64,000 nucleotides of DNA, taken from contig JAHNZQ020003149.1 in the NCBI GenBank assembly GCA_019155205.2, positions 1,360,922-1,424,921 of the forward strand, given 5' to 3'. Positions 53,302-63,257 of this stretch are shown piece by piece; the first letter of the stretch is position 1, and every line of letters begins with the position of its first letter. Under the pieces are notes generated by a model. It did no database searches. It saw nothing but the letters and a program-made list of their open reading frames with translations, and had not been told where the DNA came from. The translations under genes and the position numbers were made by a program. The stretch is from Gracilaria vermiculophylla. Its lineage: Eukaryota > Rhodophyta > Florideophyceae > Gracilariales > Gracilariaceae.

Positions 53302-54096
53302 TCAGTGGATTGCGGCGTGCCTTTTCCAGTAGTCTACGCTCTTCATGTATGCTTGGCGATTGATCGGCACGCCACTCCCTCCCTGCGAGATGAGCTCGTT
53401 CCTCATGATTGTTATGGGGTTCCTTTCGTGGCGCCCACGCATCGCTGTTCGTCAGTAGTCTGTGCGCGAAGCGCGCAAGGTTTCGGGCGTGCACAGTCGC
53501 AACTCACATTGGAATCTCGTGCGGTTCAGCCTGACCCTTGATGCTGATGAGACGCCACGGCGCGTCGTCCAGAGCTTCGGTCTTTCCCATGGCTTGATTT
53601 TCCTTTTGTATCTGCTCGCGACTGTACACTGCACGTGGGCGTCGCAAGATGCGGAGCGGGTTGCAGTGTGGTTAGTGCGCGTCGCGGGTGCGGTGTGTTG
53701 GCGGCTGTGCGGCAACTCACAAATGAGGTCGAGATAGTTGGAAACCGGCGGTGAAACCTGGTGCGCAGGGAAGAAGCGCACGAGAACCGGAAGTTCTTTG
53801 TCATTGCGCGCCTCGTACGCAGTCTTGAGCAAGTGCTCGTTGTCAGCGGTGATTTGCATGGCTCCGTCGCAGATGGAGCTGTCGAAATTGGGCATGAAAA
53901 TGTGCTTGCAGAACGGGGCGTAGCCGTCCACCAGCACGGGTCGGTCCTTGAACTCGTGTTGCATGGCTTTGCGCTCGTCGTAGTACGAGATGACTGCTTT
54001 CATGAACTGCTGCTTGGGGATCTTGATCTTTGTGCCGCCGTATGTGGGGTCATCAAACTGGCGATGGGCGAACGAATCCAGCGAAATGTCAGCCAT
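53302..54096 (-). CDS. DUF3228-family protein, three exons
   Basis: Minus-strand exons 54096-53721, 53628-53508 and 53422-53302 give 205 residues. The introns are 92 bp and 85 bp, both with GTGAGT donors. Splicing reconstitutes the family: DGYAPFCKHIFMPNF, LDLI-LYSREQIQKEN, DAPW, HEIP-MNPITIMRNE, and a C-terminal DYWKRHAAIH. Every junction restores a conserved word, so the model is strong. The family is found in bacteria and algae and has no known function; Cys and His residues in APFCKH are conserved-looking. The start is taken as the ATG before ADISLDSF; an ATG 15 codons upstream (54141) is in frame. It is divergent from the gene at 54645. Confidence 0.85.
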
Positions 54097-54644
54097 GGCG
54101 CGGCGAAGCGAGGGGCGCAGTGTTGCTCCAGCGCGTCGCATTCAGCGTGCGCTTGTTGCGCGAGAGGTGGCGCCGGCGCGGACGCTCTGCACTGCTCTCA
54201 TCAGCTTTGGACGAGAGCAGCAAGACGGCTGCAGCGCGGGCGCGCGGACGGAGCGCGTGCGCGGCGCATGCAACATGCGGCGGCCGAGCGACGCTCAAAA
54301 TGACAAAAAGAAAGCAAAAACGTGCGGCAAATTTGGTGCATTTTCGGTGAGCATCGCGTTGGTTTTTTTTGTTTTACCTGCGGCATCGCCTCTCCGGCGG
54401 CGCTAATCCCCGGGGCGGCACCAGGGGCGCGACAAGAGCGGCGGGCGGCTCCGTTTCTGCCGGCGCACGATACCGAGCGGCGCACGCGCAAGGGAGCACG
54501 GTTGGGCAACCAGCCGCAATGTGCATGGTCGCCGCCGGGGGCCGCAACTGGACTGGTCGACTGCAGGCGCGCGCACCACTTGTCGCAAGCACGCACTCAT
54601 GACGCCGTTCTGCGCCGCCGCAAGCAGCACGCAGCTCTGACGCA
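54097..54644. promoter_or_regulatory. GC-rich divergent promoter region
   Basis: About 550 bp between opposing starts, with CpG-dense flanks and a T-rich centre near 54363. No gene is supported. Confidence 0.4.
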
Positions 54645-55337
54645 ATGCAGAACAGCAAGAGGGCGGCGAGGGCGCGGTCGCGCAAGACGCTCACGCCGTC
54701 GTGGTCCAAAAAGATGGGCGGCGCTGCGCCCTTTCTCGGCGTGGTGGTGCTGCTGTTGCTGACCGGCGCGTACTACGCGGCGATCCGCTCCCACGACGTG
54801 GAGCTTTCGTTCGATCAGCTGTCGGCGTTTGAGAGACAGTTGGCGACGATCGGCAACCGGTCGATATACTTTGCGGATGGCGCGCACGCGGATGACATGC
54901 TCAACGCGCTTCAGCGCCACGAGTGGGCCAAAGTGGCGTCCAAGGTCGACTATGTGGCGTTTGTGTACGACGACACGTATCGAATGATGAGTGAAGCGTG
55001 GTTGCAGCAAGTCGAAAAACTGCTCGAGCAAAGCAAGGTGAAGGGCTACGGCATAGTTCTGTTCTCGTGCGGATGTATAATACCAAACATTATCTTGATG
55101 GAAACAGGCATGCGATTCGGAGGGTACGAGTGCCTCATGCTACCTGGGTTCGTGATGAGTCATGAATTTGTGCATTTCAGCCAAATGTCGGGCAGGAACA
55201 AACGATGTCTCAACCGCGACGCAGTCCTCAAGTCAACATGGTACGAGGACAACGGATGGAAGGTGGAAGAAGCGCGACGGGAGCACGAAGAACTGCGAAT
55301 GAAAATAGTGATGCACAACGCACAGAACGTTGCGTAG
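54645..55337 (+). CDS. Unknown type II-like single-span membrane protein
   Basis: 230 residues from an ATG. A basic N-terminus (about 23 residues, Arg/Lys-rich) precedes one membrane span (PFLGVVVLLLLTGAYYAAI), implying N-in, C-out topology. The C-terminal domain contains ELSFDQLSAFERQL, EWAKVASKVDYVAFVYDD, VKGYGIVLFSCGCIIPNIIL and EFVHFSQMSGRNK, and ends in a charged helix. A CGC pair could be redox-active or bind metal, but no known fold is recognised. The frame is well composed and the start context is acceptable. Function unknown. Confidence 0.65.
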   Translation: MQNSKRAARARSRKTLTPSWSKKMGGAAPFLGVVVLLLLTGAYYAAIRSHDVELSFDQLSAFERQLATIGNRSIYFADGAHADDMLNALQRHEWAKVASKVDYVAFVYDDTYRMMSEAWLQQVEKLLEQSKVKGYGIVLFSCGCIIPNIILMETGMRFGGYECLMLPGFVMSHEFVHFSQMSGRNKRCLNRDAVLKSTWYEDNGWKVEEARREHEELRMKIVMHNAQNVA

Positions 55338-56280
55338 CTCGAAACAAACCGTCCGCAGAAACTGGCGAAATGAGCACGTGCGCGCGCCCCGCCCAAGTGT
55401 TCTGTCGGCGACGACGGCTCGTGAAAGGGAGCAGCTTGGCATGCAAACGCTTGGAAGAAGCGGCGACCACGGCACAGCGCGTGCCGATATCTGCCGCGCG
55501 CGGCCGCGCGAAAAGCGCCTCTCGCAGCGCGTGCTGGGCGCCCAGTGGCGGAGAACGGACGCGGGCGCGCGAACGGGCGCGCGACAAGCGCGACAAGCGC
55601 GACAAGCGCGACAAGCGCGACTACGACGTGCGCGTTGCCCGTCGCAGTGAAGGAGGAGGGGGGAGCCGCGACGGCGTGCGACGCAGCCATGCGGGTGCAC
55701 GGCGCGCTTGTCTGCGCGTGCCAACTTGCCTGCGAGTGCGCGTCCGGCGCGAACGGCCTTGGCGCCAACGCCCCGCGCGCGAATGGCGTCGTGTCAACGG
55801 CGCGTGGGCGCCCAGGCGGAGCGCGCGCGCTCGGCGGCGGCGCCAGCGCGGCCGCGCTGCTGCTCGCCTCGCTGCTGCTCGCCTCGCTGGAGCGCAGGCT
55901 ACGCGCCACATCCGGCTCGCGGCGTGGAGGTGCGCGCGGCGCACGTGCCAACCAACGCCCCGCGCGTGGCCGTGCCGCTGCGAGTGTCGCGCAACAGACG
56001 CCCATCGCTTTACCGTTCCTGACATACGTCATTTCTCTCCCTGCGCAGCTTTGCCGCGCTCCGCGCCGCTTTTCTACCGTGCTCCGAAGCGTTGGCGCGC
56101 TGCCCGTTGACGTCTCGTCCACATTAAAGCTGCGCCAGCGGCACACCGCCCTCTGCCCCCCGCGTCCCGCTCTCTGCTGCGCCCTTTTCGCCGTCGCTGC
56201 TTCGCGCTCCGTGCTCCTCGTCCCCATTTCCCCTTTCCCCCTCCCCCGTTCCCCCTGGTAGACCGATTTTTGCAAATGCC
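55338..56280. other. GC-rich intergenic region with a 9-bp tandem repeat
   Basis: About 940 bp, CpG-dense. Long frames on both strands (for example 55160-56305 minus) are composition artefacts with Arg/Ala-rich content. It should contain the promoter of the DM13/b561 gene near its right end. Confidence 0.5.
55581..55616. repeat. 9-bp tandem repeat, four copies
   Basis: Unit GCGACAAGC repeated four times, followed by a partial copy. Confidence 0.9.
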
Positions 56281-59200
56281 ATGTTTGCGCAACGCTTGCT
56301 TTCATTCGCCTGCTTGTCTCTGCTGCTGGCCCTCTGTGCCGCGCAGGATCGGGTTCGGATCGGAGAGTTGTCCACGGAAGAGCATGACGTAAGCGGAACT
56401 GTGTACGCCCTCAACTCGCGAACACTGGAGATTGACAATTTTATCTATGACGGCTTGGGACCAGCCGCAGTGTTCTGGGTGGACATCGCTGAGCAACCCA
56501 CAAGAGAAGGAATTCTCGCACCGGACGCAGACACCTGCGAGCTCATCCAAAAACTACCGCCGTTCAGCGGTGAAACAGTGCGCGTTGAGCTCCCCAACGA
56601 TCTCACTCTCTCCGACATCGGCTACTTTTCCATCTGGTGCGAGGCGGTTGGCGTCTCGTTTGGCGGCGCACGAATTGATGCCGGTGCTCTTCCCAGCGCC
56701 CCAACAGATGCTGAACCGCAGTGTGGGTCGGGTGGCGAGCAGCCGGCACAACGCATTCTCGTGGGTGATCTTTCCACGGAACAGCATGGCGTGAGCGGCA
56801 CTGTGTACGCCCTCAACTCGCGAACACTGGAGATCGACAATTTTAGCTACGACGGCATGGGACCAGCCGCAGTGTTCTGGGTGGACATCGCTGAGCAACC
56901 CACAAGAGAAGGAATTCGCGCACCAGACGCAGACACCTGCGAGCTTATCGAAGAACTACCGGCTTTCAGCGGTGACACAGTGCGCGTTGAGCTCCCCAAC
57001 GGTCTTACTCTCTCCGACATCGGGTACTTTTCCATCTGGTGCGAGGCGGTTGGCGTCTCGTTCGGCGGCATACGTATTGATGTCGATGCCTTGCCAGAAA
57101 CTCCTTCCTCAGCTAACCCAGCGTGCGGAGCCCAATCTGCGTTTCCGGTGAGACAGGGATACAGCTGCAAATCGCTTTCTTCAAATTATCAGGTTCGCTG
57201 GCAGCTTGACTCAGAAAATGAGGCAGTTAACATTGAGCTTGTTGCTGTTCTCGGTGAAAACATGTATATGGGCTTTGGTGTGAGTGGTTCGGACCAGGGA
57301 ACCGATATGGTTGGGAGGTAAGTGTTTGCATCTCGCTCCATTTGCATCCATGACGGATGTTCCGCCGCCCGATATCTAACATCTCTTTTTTGCGTATTCA
57401 GTGATGTTGCCATTGCATTCAAGCAAAACGAGACGTACTCTGCCATCGACTACCACATGAGTGCTCGATCCTCATGTTCCGGTGGGGAAGGCGTCTGCCC
57501 GGATGTTGACCGAAATGGAAACGGAGCGGACCATATCACCAACGTTGAAGGTGCGTCAGAGGGAAGGGTCCTTCGCATTTCGTACACTCGACCTATTGCT
57601 GCGATTGATTCCGATCTGGATCGACCAATTAGAACTGATGGTCCTACGTTTATATCTTGGGCGACTGGTCCATTGGAAACTGCAACGCAGCTTCCAAGGT
57701 TTCATGGTAGCATGAGAAGCATCACGTTTCCTGGCGAAGATGTGCAGATAGATTTCAATCTTGAAGCGGAAGATAGTTGCACCGCTTTTGAAAATGAAAC
57801 CGTCGAGGAAGAAGAGCCAAGGGCCGAGCCGTTTGAACGACCTGTTTTCTCTGACATTACTAATTTTACAGCACGCATTGGACCGTCCGGTGGGGCACGA
57901 GGAGTCACTGCTCTTAAAGGAATATCGTGGGGAATTGCATGGTATATGTCTCCAGAGGGATCTGAAGGTGGGGATGTTCTCATTCCTGCTATCGGCGTCG
58001 AACGTGGGAAGACGTATCGATTCAAAGTGAACGGGGGCAATACTGGCCGCTCAAGTTTCCATCCCCTGTACATCACCTCCAACCCCAAGGGAGGATATGA
58101 GAATGTAGCGCCGGAGGACCGATTGACAGAATCAGTGTATGCTGGTATCAATGTGACAGCCCGAAACGAGTCCGGAATCTTCGAGTACGTTCCAACCGCA
58201 CTTGGCGCGCTCTGTGAATTCAAGACGGACATTGAAGACACTGCTGATATAGAGACGTATGAAGAATTCTACCAGAGCCTCGATACTTCTTGCACACAAG
58301 ACGAAAACATTACAAGAAATGCTGGTGAGCTAATATGGACCGTTCAACCGAACACACCAGATGTTGTCTACTATCAGTGTGTGACCCATGAATTTCTGGG
58401 CTTTGAGATCCGTGTCTTTGACGAAGGCGAAGTTGATGTTTCTGTTCTGCGACAAGCCAGTGCGGGTATCAACGATACTGAGACCATGAGTTGTACTGTG
58501 ACTGTGAATAACGAAGAGTTGACCTACGAAGCTTGCACAGAAATTGACGCATCATCAGAGTACAATGTGTTTTGGAACATCAATGGGGATGAAATTGAAA
58601 CCTTGATCCGGGCACGCACCGCTGGTTACGCCGGCTTTGGCTGGGGCTACGACAGCATGGTTCCCGGAAACGCTGTGATTGTGTACAGGGATGGAGACAA
58701 TTCTGCCGATATCGATGATTATCAGCTGAGTCAGCGAAGGACATCGGGTGTGCAGCCTAACACAAATCAGGAACTAACTGATGTTGCCGCCTTTGTGGAC
58801 GGAGACTTCGTTATTGGTCAGTTCACGAGGAAGTTGAGCGTTGCTGATCTGCCAGTTATTTCAGCCAGCGGTGAAACCACCGCAATATGGTCGATTGGTC
58901 CTCGTTCGAATTCTAGTACAACCTTAGAGCAACATAGCGAAGAGGGAACGGCTACTATTAATCTTTCTCAAGGATCATCGACCGCTAGCAACGCTGGTCC
59001 ATCTGCCTTCTTTATTGTACATGGCGCATTCATGGGGATGTCGTGGTTGGTGTTCGTGCCGACTGCAATCATTGTCATGAGGTACTTCAAAAAGTATAAC
59101 CCGATATCCTTCCAAATTCATCGTGCATTGAATGGTACATCAGTGACTCTTGTGATTGTGGCGTACTTCATGGGTATTGCTCGCGGAAACCGGGTTGAAA

Positions 59201-59583
59201 GAGCACATTTGATAATCGGTTCAATTCTGTTCTGCTTTACTGTCATACAAGGACTTGGTGGATTGCTAAGACCTCACAGGGACGCGCCGGCTCGTAAGCC
59301 CTGGTATTTTGCTCACGCTCTCTCTGGCAGTGCGGCATGGGGGTTGGGTATTGCAAACGTGTTTTTAGGGATTGCTGCAATTACAAATCGTGATGATGGG
59401 GCGAGAGCGTGGTATGCCGTCGCGGGCGTAGCCGTAGCAGTCGCTGTGTTAATCCATGTTTGTTTGAGCGCTTTTCCGACGCAATTCCCAGTACGGTATG
59501 ATGAGAATGCTGAAGACAATGAAGGAACAGGAAACGGCGTGCCTGACGAGGAGACTGCAGGGGCTGAGGACTCACGATTATAG
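56281..59583 (+). CDS. DM13-DM13-DOMON-cupredoxin-DOMON-cytochrome b561 protein, two exons
   Basis: Exons 56281-57317 and 57402-59583 give 1072 residues; the 84-bp intron has a GTAAGT donor and an ATTCAG acceptor and joins MVGR/S to DVAIAFKQNE. Order: signal peptide (1-20); two DM13 domains (about 25-140 and 156-272; HGVSGTVYALNSRTLEIDNF, GPAAVFWVD); DOMON 1 (about 302-460); a cupredoxin-like domain (about 500-680) with SSFHPLYI and YYQCVTHEFLG as candidate copper ligands; DOMON 2 (about 730-850); a cytochrome b561 core (about 880-1035) with His in FIVHGAF, IHRALNG, RAHLIIG and FAHALSG for two haems; and an acidic tail. DM13-DOMON units resemble animal Skeletor/Knickkopf proteins, and DOMON-b561 fusions resemble plant and animal ferric reductases. 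A transmembrane ascorbate- or iron-linked electron-transfer role at the cell surface is inferred. Confidence 0.92.
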
Positions 59584-60021
59584 ACCAGATACGTTAATTG
59601 CGACTAGTAGTCTGTTTTTTTTTTTTTCGAGTGACTCGTGACGGGGCAGGGAGGTGGGGACTTATCAAAGCCGGTTCCCCGTGTGAGAAACGGAGAAGAT
59701 GTTCCATTTCGATGGGAACAGGAGAGTCTCGAGGAAGTCGGCCAACTGCTCGCATATCACTGGCCAGGTGGCACAGCTGATAGCAAAAAGCACGTGACGA
59801 TTTCTGGCGGCGGAATCCCAAACAATCTCACCGAGCGCGCCAATTTTTGCGCAGATCTTGCCTCTAAAACATGCCCGATAAACTACATTGGCGGATCCGC
59901 CTGAAAACCTTCGCATCGCCGCGCCACAACTTAGGGCCGTCCCGCACGCCTCCGTCCCGCCGCGCCTGCATTGCGGATCCTCCTTCCCAAAGCCCCCTCT
60001 ACAGGATCGGCCCCGTTCGTC
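59584..60021. promoter_or_regulatory. Intergenic, upstream of the haem peroxidase
   Basis: About 440 bp. It has a T-run at about 59617-59629 just after the b561 gene's stop and otherwise serves as promoter for the peroxidase gene. Confidence 0.4.
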
Positions 60022-61414
60022 ATGGCCACTCGTCTCCTCGTAGCGCGCCTCGCCGCGCGCGCGCTCTCCACTGCCGTCGCCTCGACGCCAACCTCCAGGA
60101 TTTCCCGCGTTGCCACCTCGCGCACTTTTGAGGCCGCTGCTGCTGCCACGCGCTCCACCACTGCGCTTAGCTGCGTCGCGGCCGTGGGTTTGGGGGCGTC
60201 GGTTGTGTACGCTGCGTCGCCCGTCGACGGCCAGGTGAGCAAGGAGGAAATTGCCGCTGCAGCCGCTGCGATTCACGATATGCTCGACAACGATGATGAA
60301 GATCTTGGGCCGACGCTTGTTCGTCTTGCGTGGCATGCGAGTGGTACATATGATAAAGACTCTGGTACGGGTGGCAGTGAGGGTGCTACTATGCGCTTCA
60401 AACCGGAGAGTGAACATGGGGCAAATGCTGGATTGCATGTCGCCCGGAACGCTCTAGAGCCCATTAAGATTCTCTTTCCGAACTTCACGTGAGTTTTCAC
60501 TAATCAAATTCAGTGCTGTCTATCCTGAACCAACGAACGCTGACTTTGTTGTGACTCATCCTGTGTCTCACGTTGCTCAACCTTCCCGCTGTATGTTTCT
60601 GTGATGCAAACCACTTCATCTGGAAAGATATGCGGATCTTTGGACGGTACGTTACTGTTGGAATGTGTGAGCAATGGGTACAAGTGATGCGAAGCGCGGC
60701 AGACAACTGACTAAAACAGCATTATGATCGGTGATGCAGTTGGCGGGAGCTGTAGCAATTGAACACATGGGGGGGCCCAAGATTGTATGGAGACCTGGCA
60801 GGCGCGACGCGACTGATGGAAGCGAGTGTACTCCAGACGGTCGTCTTCCCGACGCCGACAAGGGAAAGGTCGGAGCAACCATTCGACATGTTCGTGATAT
60901 ATTCACGCGGCAAGGATTCAACGATCGCGAAATGGTTGCGCTTATTGGCGCTCACGCGCTTGGAAGATGTCACACTGATCGCAGCGGATACACCGGCCCG
61001 TGGACGCGAGCGCCCACAACTTTTTCAAACCTCTATTACAAGGAACTTTTGGAAAACACATGGACCCTGAAGCAGTGGGAAGGTCCCGATCAGTTTGAGG
61101 GTAAGTTTGACAATTGGAGCCGCGATTGAAGGGTTTGTAAAGCGATGAGAGGGAGCTTCTGACTAATGCTTTTTGCTACTGAATGTGTTTGTGTGCGAGG
61201 TGAACCAGATCCTACCGGAGATCTGATGATGCTTCCTTCCGATATGGCTCTTCTTTGGGACAAGAACTTCAGGAAATACGTACTGGAATTTGCAGACAAC
61301 GAGGATGAATTTTTCAAGGCGTTTGCTTCTGCGTTTCAGAAGCTGGAAGAGAATGGGGTGCAGGCGTTCCGGGGATTGGGTGGTTCAGACAAACCATGGT
61401 ACAAGTTTTGGTAG
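60022..61414 (+). CDS. APX: Class I haem peroxidase (ascorbate/cytochrome c peroxidase type), four exons
   Basis: Exons 60022-60488, 60628-60646 (19 bp), 60740-61100 and 61209-61414 give 350 residues. The joins restore [26 protein letters not shown] and [15 protein letters not shown]. Distal haem residues lie in [13 protein letters not shown] (Arg, Trp, His); the proximal His is in [12 protein letters not shown]; the proximal Trp is in [14 protein letters not shown] carries the Arg used by plant APX to bind ascorbate, where yeast CCP has Asn. The N-terminus is a long Arg/Ser/Ala-rich presequence followed by a hydrophobic stretch ([16 protein letters not shown]), like the bipartite mitochondrial signal of yeast CCP, though a plastid route is possible. 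It removes hydrogen peroxide using ascorbate and perhaps cytochrome c. Haem-peroxidase identity is certain; the donor and compartment are inferred. Confidence 0.93.
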
Positions 61415-62162
61415 TTGAACAGAGTAGAAGTGAGGCCCGACACGAAACCGGCATAGTACTATGTCGCAGAGATACTACGAAACACATGAGCACCTAGTGC
61501 GGGGCGCGTGCTGATCCCATTGACATGAAAGTAAGTTGGTCGTTTAAAAAGAAGCCACAGCAGCTGGTGACAGCGTTGATGCGCATGCAATTTAAGAATG
61601 TTTGCGGGGGCTGTCAGTGACGCAGAGCGCTTGAGGAAGGGCAGCCATAACCTATTCCAAGTTAGGCTGCGTGGTTGGAGGGAAGAAGCGACACACAGGA
61701 CAGCATCCGAGTGAGGCCCTCCGAGCGCCGATGCTCGCCTTCTCGACAATAGCTCAGCGATGAATGGGTGCCGGAATGGCGAACGCCTTGACAGCGTCGA
61801 CCTCCGGGGCCGGGGCTGCGACCAGCGCGAGAAGCGGACGGAGCGCGGGCGACGGGGCACGACTGGCGCTGCTACGGTGCTGCGCGGCGGCCAGAGGAGC
61901 AATGAAGCGCTGCCACGGGTGCAGCCAGTGGCACGGCGCCAAGTGGCTGCGGCGATGGGGTGTGCTGACTGCGCGCTGCCATCGAAGGCGGCACGTCGGC
62001 GTTACACCGCCACACGCCTGTGCGTCCGCGCCCGAGTCAGAGTCAGCGCGTTGCTGCTGTAGCGCTGCCGTCCCCGCCGCCCCCGGCCGCCGTGTTGGTC
62101 ATAACTTTTGTGCTGCCTCGGCGCCCACCCCTTTCCCCTCCTCCCCGTGCTTCCCCGCCGTC
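61415..62162. promoter_or_regulatory. Intergenic, upstream of the ArfGAP gene
   Basis: About 750 bp. The reading frame of the ArfGAP is open upstream to about 61764, but translation there is Arg/Ala/Cys-rich and atypical, so this is read as promoter and leader. Confidence 0.45.
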
Positions 62163-63257
62163 ATGGCACCCCCGATAGCCTCGGAAATCGCCCACGATTC
62201 CAAGATTGTGCTCCGGCGCCTTTGCACCCGCCTCGACAACAAGACCTGCTTCGACTGCTCCGCAAAGAACCCGACATGGGCCTCCACGCGTTTCGGAGTC
62301 TTCATCTGCCTCGACTGCTCCGGCAGCCATCGCAATCTGGGCACCCACATTACCTTCGTGCGCTCTGCCTCCATGGACACCTGGTCTAAGCAGGACCTGT
62401 CCAGAATGGTCAACGGCGGAAACTCGAAGGCCAGAGACTTTTGGAAGGACCACGGTTGGCATGATTTTTCCGCCTTTCATGCCGATAAGTACACCGGTCG
62501 AATTGCCAACTCTTATAAGTCCACTCTGGAGCGACTCGTGGCTAACGCTTCCTCCGACGCTGACGCTTCGCAGCTCTCAAACGGTCTGGCAGCCGTCTCC
62601 GTGACAGAACTTCCGCCCACCGATTCCACCACGCTCCAAATCAACCCGGACGCCGTTAAAACGCCGCAAGCAGCACCCGCAGCCGAAGCGCCCACGAAAC
62701 CGAAGCGCCCCTCATCTATAACCGTTTCCGCCCCCGTCGCCGCCGACGCGTCCATCACTTCCGCTCGGAGGCCAGCCAGAAAATCGGGTGGGCTAGGTGC
62801 CAGACGAAAAGGCGCCGCCGCCAAGGCCAAATCCACCACCATCGACTGGACAAAAGTTGGATCCGATGTGCCGCCCGGACCGCCACTTCCAAAGCTTCCG
62901 CCGAAGCCCAAGGTCCAGCCACAGCCGAGCGCGCCCAACACAACTTCCATGAGTTCGGAACAATTTGCGGAAAGATTCCGCGGAAAGAATTCTATTTCGT
63001 CCGATGACTTTGCACCTCAGAACGCCCACAATCCGAGCCACGACTTTTCTCAGCGTCACTTGAGCGCTCCGGCTCTCTCCTCCACAGAGCTTTTCCAGAC
63101 ACCCGCAACTTATCGCTCTGGCAGTCAGCCCACCGTCGAAGATGGCATTGCAGGAATTGCTGATGATTTCATTAGAGCGGCTTCCGAGGGAGTTGCCCAA
63201 GCTGCTGATGAAGTTTCCACCGCTTTTTCTGACTTTCTTAACAAAGGATATGCATGA
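62163..63257 (+). CDS. GLO3: ArfGAP of the ARFGAP2/3 (Glo3) type
   Basis: 364 residues from the ATG at 62163 (GTCATGG context). The ArfGAP zinc finger is C29-x2-C32-x16-C49-x2-C52 (CFDCSAKNPTWAS ... FICLDC), followed by SGSHRNLGTHITFVRS with the catalytic Arg at about 57. Beyond the domain the protein is Pro/Ala/Ser-rich, then shows features of the ARFGAP2/3 branch: RKSGGLGARRKGAAAKAK (basic, coatomer-binding-like) and GKNSISSDDFAP, the ISSDxF motif typical of the Glo3 regulatory region. The end is a likely amphipathic helix (VAQAADEVSTAFSDFL). The role is stimulating GTP hydrolysis on Arf1 during COPI vesicle formation at the Golgi. Length is shorter than human ARFGAP2/3. Confidence 0.95.
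   Translation: MAPPIASEIAHDSKIVLRRLCTRLDNKTCFDCSAKNPTWASTRFGVFICLDCSGSHRNLGTHITFVRSASMDTWSKQDLSRMVNGGNSKARDFWKDHGWHDFSAFHADKYTGRIANSYKSTLERLVANASSDADASQLSNGLAAVSVTELPPTDSTTLQINPDAVKTPQAAPAAEAPTKPKRPSSITVSAPVAADASITSARRPARKSGGLGARRKGAAAKAKSTTIDWTKVGSDVPPGPPLPKLPPKPKVQPQPSAPNTTSMSSEQFAERFRGKNSISSDDFAPQNAHNPSHDFSQRHLSAPALSSTELFQTPATYRSGSQPTVEDGIAGIADDFIRAASEGVAQAADEVSTAFSDFLNKGYA

Noticed and set aside
55160..56305. 381-residue minus-strand frame
   Set aside because: Overlaps two well-supported plus-strand genes at its ends, and its Arg/Ala/Pro content is what GC-rich noncoding DNA yields.
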